DNA of 64,000 nucleotides from Pseudomonas pharyngis. GTDB taxonomy: Bacteria; Pseudomonadota; Gammaproteobacteria; Pseudomonadales; Pseudomonadaceae. Shown piece by piece: positions 14,980 to 22,089 of this stretch. Location: contig NZ_BQID01000004.1 of NCBI RefSeq assembly GCF_021602345.1, forward strand, positions 310,001 through 374,000, given 5' to 3'. Each line of letters begins with the position of its first letter. The stretch's first letter is position 1. Below the pieces are notes generated by a model. The model did not search any database, was not told where the DNA came from, and saw only the letters and a list, made by a program, of their open reading frames with translations. The position numbers and the translations under genes were made by a program.

Positions 14980-15722
14980 TATTGCTGATTTCAGACTTGC
15001 ATCTGGAAGAGGAGCGCCCGGACATTACCCGGGCGTTTCTGGATTTACTCGCCGGACGCGCCCGCTCGGCGAGTGCGTTGTACATTCTGGGCGACTTCTT
15101 CGAGGCGTGGATTGGCGACGACGCCATGACCCCCTTCCAGCGTTCCATCTGCCAGGCCCTGCGCGAACTCAGCGACAGCGGCACGGCGATTTTTCTGATG
15201 CACGGCAATCGCGACTTCATGCTCGGCAAGGCCTTCTGCAAACAGGCCGGCTGCACGCTGTTGAAGGACCCAAGTGTCGTGCAGTTTTACGGCGAACCGG
15301 TGCTGCTGATGCACGGCGACAGCCTGTGCACCCGCGACGAAGCTTATATGAAGCTGCGCCGCTACCTGCGCAACCCGCTGAGCCTGTTCATCCTGCGCAA
15401 CCTGCCCTTGCGCACCCGGCACAAACTCGCGCGCAAGCTGCGCAGCGAAAGCCGGGCGCAGACGCGGATGAAGGCCAATGACATCGTCGATGTCACGCCG
15501 GAGGAAATTCCGCGGATCATGCAGGAATACGGGGTGAAAACCCTGGTTCACGGGCACACCCATCGCCCGGCGATCCACAAGTTGCAGATCGGCGATCAGG
15601 CGGCGAAGCGGATTGTGCTGGGGGATTGGGATCGTCAGGGTTGGGCGTTGCAGGTGGATGAGAACGGGTTTGCGTTGGCGCCATTCGACTTCGCGCCGCC
15701 GCTGGCATTGCCGCACGGCTGA
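14976..15722 (+). CDS. lpxH: UDP-2,3-diacylglucosamine hydrolase
   Basis: This 248-aa metallophosphoesterase cleaves UDP-2,3-diacylglucosamine to lipid X and UMP in lipid A synthesis at the inner membrane. The metal-ligand motifs are in order: SDLHL near the N-terminus, [26 protein letters not shown] and HGHTHRPAI. Translation starts at GTG overlapping the ppiB stop (GTGA), so the two genes are coupled, a pairing common in pseudomonads. Confidence 0.95.
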   Translation: MILLISDLHLEEERPDITRAFLDLLAGRARSASALYILGDFFEAWIGDDAMTPFQRSICQALRELSDSGTAIFLMHGNRDFMLGKAFCKQAGCTLLKDPSVVQFYGEPVLLMHGDSLCTRDEAYMKLRRYLRNPLSLFILRNLPLRTRHKLARKLRSESRAQTRMKANDIVDVTPEEIPRIMQEYGVKTLVHGHTHRPAIHKLQIGDQAAKRIVLGDWDRQGWALQVDENGFALAPFDFAPPLALPHG

Positions 15723-15733
15723 AGATCGCCACC

Positions 15734-15907
15734 CCCTCACCCCAGCCCTCTCCCCCAAGGGGGCGAGGGGGAAAGGGAGCCGACCTTCATGCTTTTCAAA
15801 ACCTGAGTTCGACTGAAGACTTTCAGGTCGATGACCTCGCACATCCACCTCGGTCAGTCCCCTCTCCCTCCGGGCGGTCCGACGTTTCGGGAGGGTTAGG
15901 GTGAGGG
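15734..15907. repeat. Inverted-repeat intergenic element (copy 2)
   Basis: A 174-bp element with the same ends as the one at 10865-11055: CCCTCACCCCAGCCCTC on the left and GAGGGTTAGGGTGAGGG on the right. The right arm contains CCGGGCGGTCCGACGTTTCG, the reverse complement of the left arm of copy 1. The middle parts share little except ACTTTCAGGTCG/CCTTTCAGGTCG. It lies between convergent lpxH and the efflux operon and may also act as a transcription boundary. Confidence 0.65.
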
Positions 15908-15920
15908 AAAGCTTTTGATC

Positions 15921-17450
15921 TTAGTGCCCGGAAGCAGCCGGGCCTGCCTTGGCAGCAAACGGCGGTTTAGCCAGCCACACAATCAGAATCAACCCCATGA
16001 ACCCCCACCCCAGCAACGTGAAGTAATCCACGGTGGAAAGCATGTACGCCTGACTGGTGAGGATCTGATCCATCTGCGCATAGGCCGATTGGCTCGCGCC
16101 ACCCAGCGAATGCAAGGTCTCGCGAGTCGCTGGCTCGAAGGTGCTGATGCTCTCGCTCATATAGGCATGATGCTGATCCGCCCGGCGAATCCAGATCCAC
16201 GTAGTCAACGACGCCGCAAAGCTGCCGCCCAGTGTCCGCAGAAACGTCGCCAGACCCGCGCCATCGGCAATCTGGCTCGGCGGCAGGTCCGACATCAGAA
16301 TGCTCAGGGTCGGCATGAAAAACAGCGCCACGCCAATCCCCATGAACAACTGCACCAGGGCGATGTGCTGGAAGTCCACCTCGTTGGTGAATTCAGCACG
16401 CATGAAGCAGCTCAGGCCGATCGCCAGGAACGCCAGACCGGCCAGCAGGCGCAGGTCGAACTTGTGCGCGTACTTGCCGACAAACGGCGACAGCAGCACC
16501 GGCAGAATGCCGATCGGCGCCACTGCCAGCCCGGCCCAGGTCGCGGTGTAGCCCATCTGGGTCTGCAACCACTGCGGCAGGATCAGGTTGATGCCGAAGA
16601 ACCCGGCGTAACCCAACACCAGCACCAGCGTGCCGATGCGGAAGTTGCGATAGGCAAACAGCCGCAGGTTGACCACCGGATGCTGGTCGGTCATTTCCCA
16701 GATCACGAACACCGCCAGCGCGATCACCGAAATCGCCGCGCCGATGATGATGAAGTTAGACTCGAACCAGTCCAGGTCATTGCCCTTGTCGAGGATCACC
16801 TGCAATGCGCCCACGCCGATGATCAGCGTGATCAGCCCGACGTAATCCATCGGCTGATAACTGGTGACCACGGGGCGCTTGGCCAGTTGCTGGCGCACCA
16901 CCATCACCGCGAAGATCCCGATCGGCACGTTGATGAAGAAAATCCACGGCCAGCTGTAACTGTCGGTGATCCAGCCGCCGAGGATCGGCCCGGCAATCGG
17001 CGCCACCACCGTGACCATCGCCAGCAACGCCAGGGCCATGCCCCGCCTCGCCGGCGGATACACCGCAATCAGCAGTGTCTGGGTCATCGGGTACAATGGC
17101 CCGGCCACCAGGCCTTGCAGCACGCGGAAGCCGATCAGTTCCGGCATCGACGTGGAAATACCGCAGAGGAACGAAGCCAGCACAAAGAGGATGGTCGCCC
17201 AGAGAAACAGCTTCACCTCGCCGAAGCGACGGCTCAGCCAGCCGGTGAGCGGCAGCGCAATGGCGTTGCTCACGGCGAACGAGGTGATGACCCAGGTGCC
17301 CTGCTCCGAACTCACGCCGAGGTTGCCGGAAATGGTCGGCAACGCCACGTTGGCGATGGTGGTGTCGAGCACCTGCATGAAGGTCGCCAGCGACAGGCCG
17401 ATGGTGCTGAGCAACAGGCTGGGCGGCGTAAAAGAGGCGTTATTGCTCAT
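15921..17450 (-). CDS. emrB: Drug efflux MFS transporter, DHA2 family (EmrB-like)
   Basis: This 509-aa inner-membrane exporter has about 14 hydrophobic segments. It starts with the characteristic FMQVLDTTIANVALPTISGNLG and carries a DHA2-type motif C region (AGPILGGWITD). It is the proton-driven partner of the adaptor encoded upstream and completes a tripartite pump with the outer-membrane factor at 18822. It is the last gene of the MarR-controlled operon and is separated from the adaptor gene by a REPIN. The family is certain; the drug range is unknown. Confidence 0.9.
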   Translation of the reverse strand: MSNNASFTPPSLLLSTIGLSLATFMQVLDTTIANVALPTISGNLGVSSEQGTWVITSFAVSNAIALPLTGWLSRRFGEVKLFLWATILFVLASFLCGISTSMPELIGFRVLQGLVAGPLYPMTQTLLIAVYPPARRGMALALLAMVTVVAPIAGPILGGWITDSYSWPWIFFINVPIGIFAVMVVRQQLAKRPVVTSYQPMDYVGLITLIIGVGALQVILDKGNDLDWFESNFIIIGAAISVIALAVFVIWEMTDQHPVVNLRLFAYRNFRIGTLVLVLGYAGFFGINLILPQWLQTQMGYTATWAGLAVAPIGILPVLLSPFVGKYAHKFDLRLLAGLAFLAIGLSCFMRAEFTNEVDFQHIALVQLFMGIGVALFFMPTLSILMSDLPPSQIADGAGLATFLRTLGGSFAASLTTWIWIRRADQHHAYMSESISTFEPATRETLHSLGGASQSAYAQMDQILTSQAYMLSTVDYFTLLGWGFMGLILIVWLAKPPFAAKAGPAASGH

Positions 17451-17476
17451 CGCGAATCCTTTGGAACCTGATTGAC

Positions 17477-17499
17477 GCTGCGTCCGTTAATGACGCAGC
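17477..17499. repeat. Stem-loop GCTGCGTC-N7-GACGCAGC
   Basis: A perfect 8-bp inverted repeat beside the REPIN in the gap between adaptor and transporter genes. It has no T-run and so is not a canonical terminator. It may adjust the relative level of the distal transporter message. Confidence 0.5.
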
Positions 17500-17504
17500 C
17501 GCCC

Positions 17505-17596
17505 TTGTGGGAGCGAGCCTGCTCGCGAAGACGGCGGTTCAGCCAACAAAACTGTTGAATTGAAAATCGCCATCGCGAGCAGGCTCGCTCCCACAG
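17505..17596. repeat. REPIN (two inverted REP sequences)
   Basis: GTGGGAGCGAGCCTGCTCGC near 17507 and its complement near 17571-17595 face each other across about 45 bp. This is the typical doublet of the Pseudomonas REP family. Confidence 0.85.
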
Positions 17597-17603
17597 GATG
17601 GAA

Positions 17604-18806
17604 TCAGCGTTGCGCAGTCTTGCTGACCGCGGCGCTGTTGTCGTGGATCAACTGGGTGATCATCGCGTCGGCTTCGGCCAGTTGGCGGTCGTAGACGTTG
17701 GTGCTGAACGAGGCCTTTTGCGGCGGCTGCTGGGCCAGTACCGGACCGCTCTGGTCGTGCAGATTGACCTCGACATTGGTCGACAGACCGACGCGCAGCG
17801 GGTGCTTGGCCAGCTCTTCGGCGTTGACGTGAATCCGTACCGGCACACGCTGCACGATCTTGATCCAGTTACCGGTGGCGTTTTGCGCCGGCAACAGGGC
17901 GAACGCGCTGCCAGTACCCGCGCCGAGGCTGTCGATGGTGCCGCTGAACTTGACGTCGCTGCCGTAGATGTCCGACTCGATCTCCACCGGTTGGCCAATG
18001 CGCATGTCACGCAGCTGGGTTTCCTTGAAGTTAGCGTCGATCCACAGCTGATCCAGTGGAATCACCGCCATCAGCGCAGTGCCCGGCTGCACACGCTGAC
18101 CGAGTTGCACGGTGCGTTTGGCGACGTAACCGGTGACCGGCGCAATCAAGGTGCTGCGCGCGTTGGTCAGGTAGGCCTGACGCAGTTGCGCGGCGGCGGC
18201 CATCACGTCGGGATGCGACGACACCACGGTGTCATCGACCAGCGCGCTGGTGGTTTTCAGTTGCTGTTTGGCGTTGGCCAGGGCGTTTTGCGCCGAGGTC
18301 AGATCGTCGCGAGCGTGGGACAGTTCTTCTTGAGAAATCGCCCCGCCAGCAGCGAGGTTCTTACGACGGTTGAAGTTGTCCTGGGCTTTCTGCACTTCGG
18401 CCTGTTGCGCATTGACCTGGGCCTTCATGCCGTCGACGTTGCTGTACAGGCCGCGAACCTGACGCACGGTGCGGGCCAGATTGGCCTTGGCACTTTGCAG
18501 GCCGACTTCGGCGTCGTTCGGGTCGAAGTTGATCAGCACCTGGCCTTCATGAACCAAGTCACCATCGTCGGCACCGATGCTGACCACGGTGCCGGTCACC
18601 AGCGGGGTGATTTCCACCACGTTGCCGTTGACGTAGGCGTCGTCGGTGCTTTCGCTCCAGCGCCCGATGAATTCGTGATACGCCCAGACGCCGGCACCGG
18701 CGAGGGCAACCACAACGGCCAGCACCAGCAGCATCAGCTTGCGTTTGCGCGGATTGCCAGTGTCCTGGGCGTTGTCTTGAGCTTGTGTGTTTTCGGCAGT
18801 GGCCAT
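17604..18806 (-). CDS. emrA: Periplasmic adaptor subunit of efflux pump (EmrA/HlyD family)
   Basis: This 400-aa membrane-fusion protein has a short cytoplasmic N-terminus, one transmembrane anchor (LMLLVLAVVVALAGAGVWAY, about residues 25-44), a biotinyl-lipoyl-like region, a long coiled-coil hairpin (about 100-205) and a beta-barrel domain with the conserved WIDANFKETQLRDMRIGQPVEI. It bridges the inner-membrane transporter and the outer-membrane channel. It follows the outer-membrane gene by 15 bp in the same operon. Confidence 0.92.
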   Translation of the reverse strand: MATAENTQAQDNAQDTGNPRKRKLMLLVLAVVVALAGAGVWAYHEFIGRWSESTDDAYVNGNVVEITPLVTGTVVSIGADDGDLVHEGQVLINFDPNDAEVGLQSAKANLARTVRQVRGLYSNVDGMKAQVNAQQAEVQKAQDNFNRRKNLAAGGAISQEELSHARDDLTSAQNALANAKQQLKTTSALVDDTVVSSHPDVMAAAAQLRQAYLTNARSTLIAPVTGYVAKRTVQLGQRVQPGTALMAVIPLDQLWIDANFKETQLRDMRIGQPVEIESDIYGSDVKFSGTIDSLGAGTGSAFALLPAQNATGNWIKIVQRVPVRIHVNAEELAKHPLRVGLSTNVEVNLHDQSGPVLAQQPPQKASFSTNVYDRQLAEADAMITQLIHDNSAAVSKTAQR

Positions 18807-18821
18807 GACAAGTACCTTGAA

Positions 18822-20291
18822 TTAGTTGTGCGGCGTGGCTGGGGTGGCGTTGGCTGCGGTCAGGGTTTCACCCTGGAAGCCGCCGCCCAGCGCTTGCATC
18901 AGTTGAATCGACAGGTCGATCTGCTCGGCATTCAGGTTGGCCAGCTGACGCTGGGCCTGCAGCAATTGCTGCTCGATGCTGAGCACGTCCAGGTAGTTGC
19001 CGATGCCGGAACCGTAACGCTGGACGACGGTGTTGTAAGAATCCTGGGCAATCTCGGTCGCGTGCTGCTGGGCGCCGATCTGCCGGCCGATGTCACGCAA
19101 CTGGTTGATCGTGTCGCTGACATCGCCCAGGGCTTTCACCAGGCTTTTGTTGTACTGCGCCACGGCGAGGTCGTAATCGGCGTCGCGGGCATCGAGGTTG
19201 GCGCGCAAGCGTCCGCCATCGAAGATCGGCACCGAAATCGTCGGGGCAATGTTGAAGAAGCGACTGGCGGAGCCGAACATCGCGTCCCCCAACAAGGATT
19301 CGGCACCGGCGGAAGCCGACAGGTTCAGGTTGGGATAGAAGCGGGTCTTGGCCGAGTCGATGTCCTTGCTCGCCGCCTCGACACGCCAGCGCGCGGCGAC
19401 CAGATCCGGGCGACGGCCCAGCAGCTCGGCCGGCAGCACCGAGGGCAATGCCACGGCGCTGGCTTGCAGGACTTTCGGTCGGGCGATTTCGTTGCCGCGA
19501 TCCGGGCCTTTGCCGAGCAGCACGGCCAGGGCGATTTTTGCGCTGTTCAGGCGTTTTTCGGCGTCGATCAGGCTGGCTTCGGAGCTGGCTTCCAGACTTT
19601 GGGTCTGCTGGAACTGGTACTGGCTGTCGATCCCGGAACTCAAACGACGCTGGCTCAGGTCGAGCATCTGTTTGGTGCGCTTCAAATCTTCGTTGGCCAG
19701 GTCATAAACGATGTGCGCCTGACCCAGATCGTTGTAGGCCCGAGCCACGTCGGCGGCGAGGGTCAGTTGCGCGGCCTGACGGTCGACTTCGGCGGCGCGG
19801 GCCTGACCGAGTGCAGCTTCCCAGGCGTCACGCTGACCACCCCACAGGTCGAAGTTGTAATTGAAGCCGGCGCTGATGTTGCGCACGGTGGAGTAAGCCC
19901 CACCCTGCCCCAACGGATCCTGATCCCGGGCCAGACGCGAACGGCTGATGCCGGCGCTGGCGTCGAGGGTCGGATAACGCTCGGCATCGGCGGCGTACGC
20001 GGCGGCGCTGGCCTGATGGGCGCGGGCGTCGGCGATCTGCATGTCCGGGCTGTCTTTAAGGGCTTCGCGGATCAGGCCGTCGAGCTGCGGATCGCCGAGG
20101 CTGGTCCACCAGTCGCTCTTCGGCCACGCGGCCTGGGACAGGGTGACGCCGTTGAGCGATTGTCCGGTCTGCAGGGTTTTCGCATCGAGGCTGGCGCCCT
20201 GGGTATCGAGGCCGCTGTAGTTGGCGCAACCGGCGAGGATCATCGCCGACAGCACCAGTGTCAGGCTGCTGCGCAAGGTTTTACCGCTCAT
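18822..20291 (-). CDS. Outer-membrane efflux lipoprotein (NodT/OprM type)
   Basis: This roughly 489-aa channel of the RND/MFS outer-membrane factor family carries a lipoprotein signal with lipobox LAGC. It contains two OEP repeats; motifs such as YNFDLWGGQRDAWEAALGQARA and a late PIFDGGRLRANLDARDADYDLAVAQY are typical. ATG at 20291 is preferred over an in-frame GTG at 20300 because of AGGTGA spacing; both overlap the end of the marR gene. It provides the exit duct of the pump. Having the channel encoded in the same operon ahead of emrA and emrB is a common Pseudomonas arrangement. Confidence 0.9.
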   Translation of the reverse strand: MSGKTLRSSLTLVLSAMILAGCANYSGLDTQGASLDAKTLQTGQSLNGVTLSQAAWPKSDWWTSLGDPQLDGLIREALKDSPDMQIADARAHQASAAAYAADAERYPTLDASAGISRSRLARDQDPLGQGGAYSTVRNISAGFNYNFDLWGGQRDAWEAALGQARAAEVDRQAAQLTLAADVARAYNDLGQAHIVYDLANEDLKRTKQMLDLSQRRLSSGIDSQYQFQQTQSLEASSEASLIDAEKRLNSAKIALAVLLGKGPDRGNEIARPKVLQASAVALPSVLPAELLGRRPDLVAARWRVEAASKDIDSAKTRFYPNLNLSASAGAESLLGDAMFGSASRFFNIAPTISVPIFDGGRLRANLDARDADYDLAVAQYNKSLVKALGDVSDTINQLRDIGRQIGAQQHATEIAQDSYNTVVQRYGSGIGNYLDVLSIEQQLLQAQRQLANLNAEQIDLSIQLMQALGGGFQGETLTAANATPATPHN

Positions 20292-20763
20292 TGTGTTCAC
20301 CTAACCGCTGGATGGTGATCGGGTCACCGGCTGCCAGCAAAATTTTCTTGAGGATGTATTCCAGGGTTTTCAACTCATCCGGGGTCACGGCGCCGGCCAG
20401 TTCATTCATGGCATCGGCACCGATGTGCGGCAGGCGATCGGCCAGTTGCTGGCCCTGCTCGGTGAGTTTGAGTTGCACCTGACGGCGATCGCCTTCGCTG
20501 CGTTGGCGAACCAGGAAACCTTTCTGCTCCAGACGATCGAGCATCCGAGTCATCGAACCGCTGTCCAGCGACAGGTGCCGGCACAGCTCGGCCGGGGTGT
20601 CGACGCCGAACTGGGCCATGATGATCAACACCTTGAACTGCGCGGCGGTGATGCCGTGGGGTTCCATGTGGGTGTCGATGATTTTGTCCTTGAGTAAAGC
20701 GGCACGGCCGAGCAACAGGCCGAGATGGCAATGCTGGAATTCGTCAGGGGTGAAATGCTTCAT
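20281..20763 (-). CDS. MarR-family repressor of the efflux operon
   Basis: This 160-aa regulator has the MarR winged helix: recognition region TPAELCRHLSLDSGSMTRMLDRLEQKGFLVRQRSEGDRRQVQLKLTEQG (about residues 56-104), including the DxRxxxLxLT wing. It is the first gene of the four-gene operon, with its end overlapping the channel gene. Two near-identical palindromes immediately upstream (20778-20824) are almost certainly its operators, giving autoregulation relieved by a small-molecule ligand, as in EmrR/MprA. The ligand cannot be inferred. Confidence 0.92.
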   Translation of the reverse strand: MKHFTPDEFQHCHLGLLLGRAALLKDKIIDTHMEPHGITAAQFKVLIIMAQFGVDTPAELCRHLSLDSGSMTRMLDRLEQKGFLVRQRSEGDRRQVQLKLTEQGQQLADRLPHIGADAMNELAGAVTPDELKTLEYILKKILLAAGDPITIQRLGEHNER

Positions 20764-20777
20764 GTGCTCACCTAATA

Positions 20778-20824
20778 ACTGCCTAGGCAGTGAATATATG
20801 TCGAGATGTTACTGCCTAGGCAGC
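20778..20824 (-). promoter_or_regulatory. Twin MarR operators ACTGCCTAGGCAGT
   Basis: The perfect 14-bp palindrome at 20778-20791 is repeated with one end mismatch at 20811-20824. The centres are 33 bp apart, about three helical turns, putting two dimers on the same face. The nearer copy ends 15 bp before the repressor start codon, so bound protein would block transcription or initiation. Confidence 0.8.
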
Positions 20825-20987
20825 GAATGTCAACGTAATAGTTAGGTTGCTTTGTAATTAGTTGACCAGCGGACTGGGTTTTTCGTCAGTCAAGCGGGGT
20901 CATAACTGACATGCAGGCTGGATAAACGTGTGGGAGGTGGCTTGCCAGCGATAAAAACAACCCGGAAAAAGGGAAAAACGCGTGTTC

Positions 20988-21030
20988 TAGGAATCGCCTG
21001 ATGTGCATCGGCATGCGGCGTGTCTAACTT
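20988..21030 (+). promoter_or_regulatory. RcsB-like box and promoter of the adhesin gene
   Basis: TAGGAATCGCCTGAT (20988-21002) is followed 22 bp later by TAACTT (21025-21030). The box therefore ends at about -35, where a class II activator touches RNA polymerase, and no good -35 hexamer is present. The same arrangement recurs at 22040 and 30036. Predicted transcription starts near 21037. Confidence 0.6.
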
Positions 21031-21065
21031 ACGGCGCTCACTGGCCGACACGTATAGTCCTCCTC

Positions 21066-22034
21066 ATGAAGCGTTCAACCCTTCAGCGCCCCCTGCTCCC
21101 TTTTATCGCGGCGAGCTTGCTGGTCTGCACATCGCACGCCATGGCCGGCAGTTGCACAGCCATCGACTCCAAGCCCCAGACCCTCAACTTCGGCGCCAGT
21201 CTGGCCAATGGCAGCCTGACGATCCCTGCTGACACGCCCAATGGCACCGTGGTCTATCAAGACACCGTGTCAGGGACCGGCCATAGCTGGAAGTGCACTC
21301 TGGCGTCGCAATATGGCGTATTCCTCGAACCAAGGTTTGGCAGCATCACCAGCCCGGTATCGACCTTCCCGCTGGGCAAGACCGGGCTGTCATTTCGCAT
21401 CTGGATGGATGCGCCGACTCGCTACGAATCGTCTTTGCAATCGATCCCGCCGAACAATGCCTACGGTATCGGTGCCGGCAACGTGCGGCTGGAAATCGTC
21501 AAGTCCGGCGAACTGGCTTCACAGGTCAGAATCGATGCGGGCACCCTGGGCACCCTGCAAGACGATGATCTGATCCTGAAACGATTCAACCTGACCAACC
21601 CGATCGTATTGAATGCAGCCTCCTGTCAGACGCCATCCGTGCCGGTTGCCATGGGTGACGACTATCAACTCCTGGACTTTCGCGAGGCTGGCGCGAAACC
21701 CCGCACGGTGCGTTTCAACATTGGTTTGAACCAGTGCCAGAACGGCATCAAGAAGGTGACTTACTCGCTCAAAGCGAACACCCCGATCATCGACGCGGCA
21801 AAAGGTATTGTCGCGCTCAATGAAAGCTCCACCGCCAAGGGCATCGGCCTGCAATTGATGAATGACGCCGGGCAGCCCGTGGCGTTGGACACCACCTACC
21901 CGTTCGACGCTTTCACCACCACCGGCACCGACTTCAAGATTCCTTTGTCGGCCTCGTATTACCGCTTGGGAACGGATGAACTCAAGGCCGGGAGTGCCAA
22001 CACCGAGGTCACCTTCATCGTGAACTACCTGTAA
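21066..22034 (+). CDS. Fimbrial protein, probable two-domain tip adhesin
   Basis: This 322-aa secreted protein has a signal peptide (MKRSTLQRPLLPFIAASLLV..., cleavage after about SHAMA). Cysteines at the mature start (AGSC), WKC, ASCQT and NQC suggest two disulphide-bonded domains. The C-terminal half has the pilin-like pattern (GIGLQLMND..., alternating hydrophobics, closing TEVTFIVNYL) that fits donor-strand exchange, while the N-terminal part is unlike the pilin and may be the lectin domain. The start at 21066 puts the signal peptide at the N-terminus; a longer frame from 21003 would bury it. It lies about 9 kb before the pilin-chaperone-usher genes but shares their RcsB-like box. The adhesin role is inferred from length and architecture. 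Confidence 0.7.
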   Translation: MKRSTLQRPLLPFIAASLLVCTSHAMAGSCTAIDSKPQTLNFGASLANGSLTIPADTPNGTVVYQDTVSGTGHSWKCTLASQYGVFLEPRFGSITSPVSTFPLGKTGLSFRIWMDAPTRYESSLQSIPPNNAYGIGAGNVRLEIVKSGELASQVRIDAGTLGTLQDDDLILKRFNLTNPIVLNAASCQTPSVPVAMGDDYQLLDFREAGAKPRTVRFNIGLNQCQNGIKKVTYSLKANTPIIDAAKGIVALNESSTAKGIGLQLMNDAGQPVALDTTYPFDAFTTTGTDFKIPLSASYYRLGTDELKAGSANTEVTFIVNYL

Positions 22035-22039
22035 TCATC

Positions 22040-22083
22040 TAAGGATCGTCTGATTTTCCCGGCATCTGGCCCCCCCCTACAGT
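22040..22083 (+). promoter_or_regulatory. RcsB-like box and promoter of the first sensor kinase gene
   Basis: TAAGGATCGTCTGAT (22040-22054) differs from the pilin copy at two positions. It is followed after 23 bp by TACAGT (22078-22083). Predicted transcription would begin almost at the ATG at 22090, implying a nearly leaderless message unless a later start is used. Confidence 0.5.
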
Positions 22084-22089
22084 GCCGGG

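Noticed and set aside
17598-20318. A 906-codon open frame on the plus strand
   Set aside because: It is antisense to the emrA and outer-membrane channel genes, which have clear family motifs. Long antisense frames are expected in high-GC DNA.
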